Made by a program: the position numbers and the translations under genes
The notes under the pieces: model-generated
What the model saw: only the letters and a program-made list of their open reading frames with translations
What the model was told of the DNA's origin: nothing
The model's database searches: none
In this document: piece after piece, positions 59,028 to 64,000 of the stretch
Position numbering within the stretch: the stretch's first letter is position 1
Layout: each line of letters begins with the position of its first letter
Source: Vagococcus_D sp963518325
GTDB lineage: Bacteria; Bacillota; Bacilli; Lactobacillales; Vagococcaceae
Assembly (NCBI RefSeq): GCF_963518325.1
Contig: NZ_CAUQJB010000018.1
Coordinates: 1-64,000, forward strand
DNA length: 64,000 nucleotides
Direction: 5' to 3'

Positions 59028-59850
59028 AAAACAAAACGAGTTTGGACGTCAAAAACAGAAACGAAATGATGGAGACGCTAAAGGCAAACCTCGTCGCCAA
59101 GAGCAACCTGTTGAGAACGAGCCTAATGAAGATTTTGCTGTGGGACGTCATGCGGTGGTTGAGTCTTTAAAAAATAATCGAGGAAATAAATTATTTTTAC
59201 AAGAGGACTTAAGTGGTCCAAAAATTCAAGAGTTAAAAGAGTTGGCAGCTGAATTTTCTGTGCCTGTTTCTTGGGCGCCCAAAGTTAAATTGGACAAACT
59301 GACAGACGGCGCAGTTCACCAAGGGGCGGTTCTGGGGATTACTCCCTTTGAGTATTTAACTGTTGAAGGGTTAATTGCTCAAACAAAAGAGCGAAAGGCA
59401 GAGCCATTTTTCTTGATTTTAGATGGCATTGAAGATCCTCATAACTTTGGTTCGATTTTGAGGACCGCAGATGCAGCAGGTGTTGATGGGGTTATTATTC
59501 CTAAACATCGTGCTGTGGGGATTACGTCAATTGTAACAAAGACCTCAACGGGAGCTGTTGAACATGTACCAGTGGCGCGTGTCACGAATTTAAAGCAAGC
59601 TATTACAGCTTTAAAAGAGCAACAGTTTTGGATTTTTGGGACGGACATGGACGGCACTGATTATCGCAGCTGGAATGTTTCTGGCTCGATTGCGCTGGTA
59701 ATCGGCAATGAAGGCAAAGGAATGTCTCCAAGTCTCAAAAAAGAGGTGGATGAAATGTTGTCCATTCCGATGGTCGGGCACGTTCAAAGTTTGAATGCAG
59801 GTGTTGCTGCTGGTTTATTGATTTACGAAGTATTCCGTAAACGCGGTTAA
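59020..59850 (+). CDS. rlmB: 23S rRNA (guanosine-2'-O)-methyltransferase RlmB
   Basis: A 276-residue SpoU/TrmH-type methyltransferase. After a basic, Gln/Lys-rich N-terminal tail comes the substrate-binding domain (FAVGRHAVVESLKNN) and the knotted SAM-binding domain with ILDGIEDPHNFGSILRTADAAG (motif 1), VIGNEGKGMSP (motif 2) and IPMVGHVQSLNAGVAAGLLI (motif 3). It modifies G2251-equivalent in the peptidyl-transferase loop. Eight-base overlap with mrnC. Part of the conserved cysS-mrnC-rlmB-yacP unit. Confidence 0.92.
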   Translation: MARKQNEFGRQKQKRNDGDAKGKPRRQEQPVENEPNEDFAVGRHAVVESLKNNRGNKLFLQEDLSGPKIQELKELAAEFSVPVSWAPKVKLDKLTDGAVHQGAVLGITPFEYLTVEGLIAQTKERKAEPFFLILDGIEDPHNFGSILRTADAAGVDGVIIPKHRAVGITSIVTKTSTGAVEHVPVARVTNLKQAITALKEQQFWIFGTDMDGTDYRSWNVSGSIALVIGNEGKGMSPSLKKEVDEMLSIPMVGHVQSLNAGVAAGLLIYEVFRKRG

Positions 59851-59877
59851 AAATAAGATGGAAGGAGGTGGGTGTGA

Positions 59878-60402
59878 ATGAAACGACAGATCTTATTAGT
59901 GGACGGCTATAATATGATAGGCGCCTGGCAAGAACTAACGCTTTTGAAAAATCAGGAAAAATTAGGAGATGCCAGAGACCTGTTACTTTTTAAGTTATCT
60001 AATTATGCAAAATATGAAGGCCTTGAAGTCATTGTGGTTTTTGATGCCCAGCTCGTTCCGGGTATGCAACAGGAATACCGGAAATATCAACTGACGGTAA
60101 TCTTTACAAAAACGGATGAGACGGCTGATAGTTACATAGAGCGAATGGCTGGGGAATTGATGTCCCGCTTGACGCAAGTCACCGTAGCGACCAGTGATTT
60201 AGCTGAGCAGTGGCTGGTCTTTTCAAAAGGGGCTTTACGAAAATCGGCGAATGAGCTACACCAGGATATCCAATTGACTAGCAAAAAGATTGAGCAAGAA
60301 ACCAGATCCTTTCGACTGGCTAATGCCCATCGGAATTCTGCTTGGAATTTGGAACAACTGACTGATTTGCAACAGTTATTAAAAGACTTGTCAGACTCTT
60401 GA
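59878..60402 (+). CDS. NYN-domain ribonuclease (YacP/Rae1-like)
   Basis: A 174-residue PIN-like NYN nuclease. The start ILLVDGYNMIGAW and the acidic sites VVFDAQLVPG and TKTDETADSYIERMA are typical, as is VATSDLAEQWLVFSKGALRKSANEL. B. subtilis Rae1 (YacP) cuts mRNA on the ribosome A site; the same role is inferred. GGAAGGAGG precedes the ATG. End of the tight cysS-to-yacP operon. Confidence 0.88.
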   Translation: MKRQILLVDGYNMIGAWQELTLLKNQEKLGDARDLLLFKLSNYAKYEGLEVIVVFDAQLVPGMQQEYRKYQLTVIFTKTDETADSYIERMAGELMSRLTQVTVATSDLAEQWLVFSKGALRKSANELHQDIQLTSKKIEQETRSFRLANAHRNSAWNLEQLTDLQQLLKDLSDS

Positions 60403-60434
60403 GCGCCTAGCCTTAAGAGTTTAGCAGGTCTTTA

Positions 60435-60454
60435 TTTTTACACAGGTGTAAAAA
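60435..60454. promoter_or_regulatory. Dyad upstream of the sigma-factor gene
   Basis: TTTTTACACAGGTGTAAAAA: nine-base perfect arms around two bases, about 105 bases before the sigma-like gene. It could be an operator or the remnant stem of a yacP terminator with A/T tracts on both sides. Confidence 0.45.
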
Positions 60455-60559
60455 ATGCGGAGAAAAAAGAATTAATGTTCCCTTTTTTTCGGCGTATTTA
60501 GTATGCTATTATCAAAAAAAGAGAGGTGAACAATTTGATTACTTAGTAAAGGGGGAGCC

Positions 60560-61120
60560 ATGTTTGATGAAGTAAATGTCAATGGATTTTCTGAAGATGC
60601 CTATTCAGATATGTTTAAGTTGGAGTTTGAGAGATGTCGGAGAATTGTTTTTTCACTCATGAGATGCTACCATTTGAATGGTTACGATCAAGATGATTGG
60701 TTGCAGGAAGCACGACTTGTTTATTGGAAATCCAGAGAAAATTTTGATAAGTCGCAAGGTAAAAGTTTACTAGTTTTTTTTTCGATTAATTTTAAGCACC
60801 ATGTTATCTCATTATTTAGATCTCAAATGGCAATGAAAAGAAACGGTGGTTTAGATAACGTCTCTTTGGAAGAGTTGAATGAACGGATTGGAGATAGGGT
60901 TATCAAGGGGGAAGTGACGCAAGACTTTATTGACGGGATTGTTTTACGGGATTTATTGAAAGATTATTCAAAGAGATTATCCAAGTTCGAGTTAATTGTT
61001 TGGCTTAATTTATTATTAGGGAAATCGGCAGAGGAAATTAGTGAGGTTGCGGAATTAACAGTCACTCAAGTCAATAATGCGATAGATCGCGTTAAAAGGA
61101 AAATTCGAGTGGAAATGTAA
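60560..61120 (+). CDS. SigH/ComX-like RNA polymerase sigma factor
   Basis: A 186-residue sigma-70 family protein. Region 2 is seen in FERCRRIVFSLMRCYHLNGYDQDDWLQEARLV, followed by the helix with KSLLVFFSINFKHHVISLFRSQ. Region 4-like HTH lies at the C-terminus (KSAEEISEVAELTVTQVNNAIDRVKRK). The position just after yacP is where sigH or a ComX-like factor lies in many Firmicutes; in related cocci such factors control late competence genes. GGGGG precedes the ATG. Target promoters are not identifiable here. Confidence 0.82.
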   Translation: MFDEVNVNGFSEDAYSDMFKLEFERCRRIVFSLMRCYHLNGYDQDDWLQEARLVYWKSRENFDKSQGKSLLVFFSINFKHHVISLFRSQMAMKRNGGLDNVSLEELNERIGDRVIKGEVTQDFIDGIVLRDLLKDYSKRLSKFELIVWLNLLLGKSAEEISEVAELTVTQVNNAIDRVKRKIRVEM

Positions 61121-61447
61121 AGAAATGGAAGCGGTAACCTCTCTTTATCTTCCAAGGACTTCAAGGTCAACTTATCTAACGAGCTAGGGGATAGGTTGTG
61201 AGATGGTGGACCTTGAAGAGACGGAAGTGTTTGCAACAAATGAAAAATAAATTTATGAACAAATGGAGAGCAACATAAAACAGTATCTTGACGGGAAAGA
61301 CAAGAAGTAAGGGCTTTTTGTTTGTGAAAGTTCATAAAAAGAACACAATTATAAAAAAAACTTAATGTTTGTTGCAATTGGAATAATTTTGTGATAAACT
61401 TGAAATTTTCTGAAAAATGTGGTACAATATCGCCAGAGGTGAATTGG
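61121..61447. other. Intergenic region with a long imperfect hairpin; synteny break
   Basis: No supportable gene. CTTCAAGGTC (61159-61168) pairs with GACCTTGAAG (61209-61218), and CTTCC / GGAAG extend the stem, giving a structured segment of about 80 nt. A 15-codon frame follows (MESNIKQYLDGKDKK). In many relatives rpmG-secE-nusG come next; they are absent here. The veg promoter lies at 61400-61428. Confidence 0.45.
61400..61428 (+). promoter_or_regulatory. Promoter of veg
   Basis: TTGAAA (61400-61405), 17-base spacer, TACAAT (61423-61428), close to the sigma-A consensus. The start of transcription would be near 61435, leaving a very short leader before the GAGGTGA ribosome site. The homologous B. 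subtilis veg promoter is also known to be very strong. Confidence 0.8.
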
Positions 61448-61681
61448 ATGCCAACAACATTATCAACAATTAAAAAGAAAATGGAAGATCGCATCGGAAG
61501 TAAGATTATGTTAGTCGCTCAAACAGGTCGTAAGCGTCAAACAGAACATCGCGGAACGTTGTCTGAAACATATCCAGCTGTTTTTGTTGTCGATTTAGAC
61601 CAAGGTGAAAACTCTTTCGAAAGAGTTTCCTATAGTTATACTGACATCTTAACTCACACTGTAGAGGTTGAGTTTTTATAA
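61448..61681 (+). CDS. veg: Veg protein (biofilm-related, DUF1021)
   Basis: A 77-residue protein matching Veg of Firmicutes (MPTTLSTIKKKMEDRIGSKI, RKRQTEHRGTLSETYPAVFV). In B. subtilis it stimulates biofilm matrix gene expression, but the mechanism is not settled. The frame is open from 61391, upstream of the transcription start; the ATG at 61448, eight bases after GAGGTGA, is right. Terminator GCCT / AGGC with T run at 61714-61740. Confidence 0.92.
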   Translation: MPTTLSTIKKKMEDRIGSKIMLVAQTGRKRQTEHRGTLSETYPAVFVVDLDQGENSFERVSYSYTDILTHTVEVEFL

Positions 61682-61713
61682 AATCTCTACAAAAACGATA
61701 CGTAAAAATAACT

Positions 61714-61740
61714 AGCCTACAGTTTAAGGCTTTTTATTTT
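61714..61740 (+). terminator. Terminator after veg
   Basis: Five-bp stem AGCCT / AGGCT with an 8-base loop and a T-rich tail; modest strength. Confidence 0.6.
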
Positions 61741-61778
61741 GTCTAAAAATAGAAAAAAATAGAGAAGGAGGCAAATAG

Positions 61779-62234
61779 ATGGAAATTTATATTGATGGTG
61801 ATGCTTGTCCTGTAAAGGAAGAGGTTTATCGTGATGCTCAGGTTGCAGGGCTTAAAGTGACCTTGGTCACAAGTTTATCTCATCATTCAGGTAAGGCGCT
61901 ACCGGAAAATGTTAACGTGGTATATGTGGACGAAGGGGCGGATTCTGCCGATTATCGAATTGTGGCATTAATAAAACCTGGAGATATGCTAATTACTCAA
62001 GACTATGGTCTGGCATCGTTGGTCCTGCCAAAAGGAGTCAGGGTTATGCACCATTTGGGGTATGAATACACACAAGAAAATATTGGTCAGATGCTTGAGT
62101 CTCGTTATATGGGCGCTCAGTTAAGAAAGAGTGGGCAACGGACTAAAGGTCCTAAAAAATATTCAGGTGAGGATCGAGAGAAGTTTCAGAAAAATTTCAA
62201 TAGAATAGTAAGTGAATTATCTAAAAATAACTAG
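61779..62234 (+). CDS. YaiI/YqxD family protein (DUF188)
   Basis: A 151-residue protein of the YaiI/YqxD family (IYIDGDACPVKEEVY at the start, YVDEGADSADYRIVAL and ITQDYGLASLVLPKG in the centre). The fold is PIN-like and conserved acidic residues suggest a metal-dependent nuclease, but no activity has been established for the family. GAAGGAGG precedes the ATG. It is followed after about 10 bases by a phosphatase gene, so the two are co-transcribed. Confidence 0.88.
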   Translation: MEIYIDGDACPVKEEVYRDAQVAGLKVTLVTSLSHHSGKALPENVNVVYVDEGADSADYRIVALIKPGDMLITQDYGLASLVLPKGVRVMHHLGYEYTQENIGQMLESRYMGAQLRKSGQRTKGPKKYSGEDREKFQKNFNRIVSELSKNN

Positions 62235-62245
62235 GAGGAATGGTT

Positions 62246-62704
62246 GTGCATAAAGTCTTGTTTGTTTGCTTAGGAAATATTTGCCGGTCGCCAATGGCAG
62301 AAGCTGTCTTTCGTCAAAAAGTAACGGAGCGGGGGTTAATGGATCAATTTCATATTGAATCCCGAGGAACTAGCCATTGGGAAGAAGGGAACCCACCTCA
62401 TAGAGGCACACGCCAAAAGCTTAAATCACAAGGGATTAGCTGTGAGGGAATGTCTTCTGAGCAAATGACATCAGGTGACTTTCTTGAGTTTGATTGGATT
62501 ATTGGGATGGATAATCAAAATAAAGCGGACCTACTGGCATCGGCACCCACTGGAATGACTGAAAAGGTTCATCTGTTATTGGAGGTGTTACCTGAGAGTT
62601 CTCGGAAAGAAGTGCCGGATCCTTATTATACAGGGGATTTTGACTTAACCTTTGAGTTAGTGGATAGGGCTACATCGAAGTGGTTGGACTTAATTCTCCA
62701 ATAA
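62246..62704 (+). CDS. Low-molecular-weight protein-tyrosine phosphatase
   Basis: A 152-residue phosphatase with the CX5R loop at the N-terminus (VCLGNICRSPMAEAVF) and the general-acid Asp in VPDPYYTGDFD. It dephosphorylates phosphotyrosine or, in some relatives, phosphoarginine. An ATG at 62240 overlaps the AGGAGGA ribosome site, so the GTG at 62246 seven bases further is preferred. A bidirectional terminator lies behind. Confidence 0.9.
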   Translation: MHKVLFVCLGNICRSPMAEAVFRQKVTERGLMDQFHIESRGTSHWEEGNPPHRGTRQKLKSQGISCEGMSSEQMTSGDFLEFDWIIGMDNQNKADLLASAPTGMTEKVHLLLEVLPESSRKEVPDPYYTGDFDLTFELVDRATSKWLDLILQ

Positions 62705-62705
62705 A

Positions 62706-62741
62706 TAAAAAGCATGTCGCCTTGGCGACATGCTTTTTATT
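62706..62741. terminator. Bidirectional terminator, phosphatase and sortase genes
   Basis: Fifteen-bp stem AAAAAGCATGTCGCC / GGCGACATGCTTTTT with a TT loop between convergent genes; it overlaps the last codon of the sortase gene. Confidence 0.88.
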
Positions 62742-63579
62742 TAAATGTATTGGTTTCAAGATTAAAGGCGTTGGTCATTGCAGTCGTTGCTTTTTTACCT
62801 GATACTTTGTTGACAAATTCACCTTGAATAATTAAACGTTCGGCACCGGAAAAGTCACAGGTCACAAGGGTCAACATTTTTTTACCTTCCACATCGTCAA
62901 TGACTTGTGACTGACTTGGATCGACATATTTTTTCATGGTTACTTTATACGTATAGATATATTCTAAATCGGTTAAGTACATGAGGGTTTCTTTGGTCTC
63001 GGGAGCCGGAATATTACTTAAGGGAGCGAAAAGTAAGCTGCCGTCGTTCATATTGTGACTGGCCAAGGCGTAGTTTCCTTCGCCCATTTGTTGACCGTCT
63101 TTCATGGTACCTGCTCCTGCTGATAAGGCGTAGTTAGAAAGTCCTTTGTAAATCGGTAAGTTTAATCCGATATCTGGTATGGCAATCCCGCCGACCACAT
63201 ATAACTGGTCTTGGTAAACTCGCGATTTGACAACTGTTTCAAAATCAAGCGATTCAACAGCATCAAAATCAAAGCTAACGTCTTTTTCCATATTGCTTTC
63301 GATGTCTTTCCGAGATAGGTGTTCAATTCGATTTTTGTTGGACATCCACTTAACAATTTGGTTTTTAATTTGATTATTAAAGACTAAAGCTAAGCCAACA
63401 ATTAACATTAACGCTAATAATACGTTAATGAGTTTATTTTTTAAGGATGATTTTTTTTTCTTGGAGCGGGATTGTGATCGTCTGCTTTTTGCGATTGGAA
63501 TAACCACCTTTCTTATAAGACTAGAAAGGATTAGCTCTCTGCCTTTGTCTGATTTCGCATAAACGTGTTCGCGAAACAT
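62737..63579 (-). CDS. Class A sortase
   Basis: Membrane transpeptidase that anchors LPxTG proteins to the wall. It has a basic N-terminus (RRSQSRSKKKKSS), one membrane helix (LINVLLALMLIVGLALVF) and a sortase domain with catalytic His in ALASHNMNDGS, Cys in LTLVTCDFSG and Arg in ERLIIQGEF. The class A call rests on the TLxTC context and N-terminal anchor. The frame is open to 63609, but promoter elements TTTACA (63618-63623) and TATTAT (63594-63599) on this strand place the transcript start near 63587. Starts at 63579 or GTG 63507 are therefore more likely; neither has an ideal ribosome site. Confidence 0.85.
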   Translation of the reverse strand: MFREHVYAKSDKGRELILSSLIRKVVIPIAKSRRSQSRSKKKKSSLKNKLINVLLALMLIVGLALVFNNQIKNQIVKWMSNKNRIEHLSRKDIESNMEKDVSFDFDAVESLDFETVVKSRVYQDQLYVVGGIAIPDIGLNLPIYKGLSNYALSAGAGTMKDGQQMGEGNYALASHNMNDGSLLFAPLSNIPAPETKETLMYLTDLEYIYTYKVTMKKYVDPSQSQVIDDVEGKKMLTLVTCDFSGAERLIIQGEFVNKVSGKKATTAMTNAFNLETNTFK

Positions 63580-63593
63580 TCTCATTCTATCAT

Positions 63594-63623
63594 ATAATAT
63601 CACACTCAAATATTCAATGTAAA
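63594..63623 (-). promoter_or_regulatory. Probable sortase promoter
   Basis: On the minus strand TTTACA (63618-63623), 18-base spacer, TATTAT (63594-63599). Confidence 0.5.
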
Positions 63624-63784
63624 CGTTCCGGGAGTGTCTTAAGGAAAAGTTTATTACAAACGTATGTCTGGTAAACGGTTTCTAAAAGACGAATGTAATC
63701 AAAACTTAAAAAAGATTAGGCCCAAATTGTTCGTGAAATGGGGTAGAATGGTATATAGTAGTGGATAGGGAGAGGTGAGGGACA

Positions 63785-64000
63785 GTGGCAATGGCATATA
63801 TTTACATTCATTTGGATACAATTAGCAATTCAGTGCTTTCTAAAGGATTAAGTATAGCTGATTTTGCAGTCTCAGTTCCTGAAAAACCTCAAAACATTTT
63901 GCTTTTGGAACCGAATGCGACTGAAGGTGAATTCGAACCCCATACAGGGTTAAAAATGATCCGTGGTCAAGCTCAAGTGGAGGCTTATTTTAACAATCCA
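63785..64000 (+). CDS. Truncated unknown protein at the right edge
   Basis: An open frame of 72 codons running off the window, beginning at a GTG (63785) or the ATG at 63791; AGAGGTGA at 63771-63778 favours the GTG. It begins MAYIYIHLDTISNSVLSKGL when read from the ATG. No signal peptide or family is recognised from this part. A promoter-like TATATAGT lies at about 63752-63759. It is divergent from the sortase gene. Confidence 0.6.
   Translation, partial: MAMAYIYIHLDTISNSVLSKGLSIADFAVSVPEKPQNILLLEPNATEGEFEPHTGLKMIRGQAQVEAYFNNP

Noticed and set aside
1..64000. CRISPR arrays, insertion sequences, prophage, rRNA operons
   Set aside because: No regularly spaced repeats, transposase-like frames with terminal repeats, phage structural genes or rRNA sequence were seen.

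Overview
The window looks like a chromosomal segment of a low-GC Gram-positive coccus of the Lactobacillales, most likely Enterococcaceae (Enterococcus- or Vagococcus-like). The main grounds are a complete Enterococcus hirae-type sodium V-ATPase operon in the order ntpF-I-K-E-C-G-A-B-D, a housekeeping block dut, radA, PIN/TRAM gene, ispD, ispF, gltX, T-box, cysE, cysS, mrnC, rlmB, yacP-like gene, sigma factor in typical Firmicutes order, Gram-positive ribosome binding sites, an Mga-type regulator, a class A sortase and a Ser/Thr/Glu-rich secreted autolysin. No rRNA, intact tRNA, insertion sequence, prophage or CRISPR array was seen. Species is not decided.

Layout. 1-654 holds no convincing gene. 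655-4179: a three-domain autolysin (glucosaminidase, LysM, M23) and a pair of YibE/F-type membrane proteins. 4218-9971: Mga-like regulator, a DUF3892-like small protein, a two-gene unit (PD-(D/E)XK-type nuclease-like protein plus a T4 beta-protein/sce7725-like protein), a VOC protein and two methyltransferases. 10125-13636 (minus strand): telA, an XpaC-like membrane protein and a lipoprotein fusing a substrate-binding-like region to a VWA domain. 14083-21417: a galactoside-utilisation locus with LacI-family regulator, PTS EIIC, DUF3284 protein, GH36 alpha-galactosidase and GH42 beta-galactosidase. 21496-24198: membrane-anchored GH18 protein, then an intergenic region that seems to hold a chromosomal par-type (Fst family) type I toxin-antitoxin locus and a second microprotein, then a GNAT enzyme.

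24381-33424 is the V-ATPase operon. It is preceded by a promoter, a structured leader with a possible pseudoknot and an intrinsic terminator, the architecture of a terminating riboswitch. NtpK keeps every side chain of the E. hirae sodium pocket at the same residue number. The operon ends with a small XRE regulator where E. hirae has ntpH and ntpJ. 33580-39033: a lipoprotein, a divergent GyrI-like/WYL pair with a visible operator, a small basic protein, a long intergenic region with a possible Phe/Tyr-rich leader, and an uncharacterised ThDP-enzyme/MEKHLA-domain pair. 39196-46954: metabolic and regulatory genes including nagA with its DeoR regulator, a tRNA-like element in front of a 37-residue membrane microprotein, a LysR regulator, YxeA, a DUF985 cupin and an M42 aminopeptidase. 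47067-49354: a sulfur-handling operon (rhodanese, CoA-disulfide reductase/rhodanese fusion, CstR-like repressor) behind a CstR-type operator; the repressor lacks the usual second cysteine.

49697-61120 is the conserved information-processing and isoprenoid block. A cysteine T-box riboswitch precedes cysE/cysS, and a decayed DUF3290/DUF421 gene pair lies between the riboswitch and cysE. After the sigma factor the expected rpmG-secE-nusG genes are absent; instead come veg, a YaiI/YqxD protein, a low-molecular-weight phosphatase, a sortase on the minus strand and a truncated unknown gene at the right edge.

The items judged most worth following are the par/Fst locus at 23134-23387, the structured leader of the sodium V-ATPase at 24417-24556, the ThDP/MEKHLA pair with its possible attenuator, the tRNA-like leader at 42789-42875, and the single-cysteine CstR homologue.
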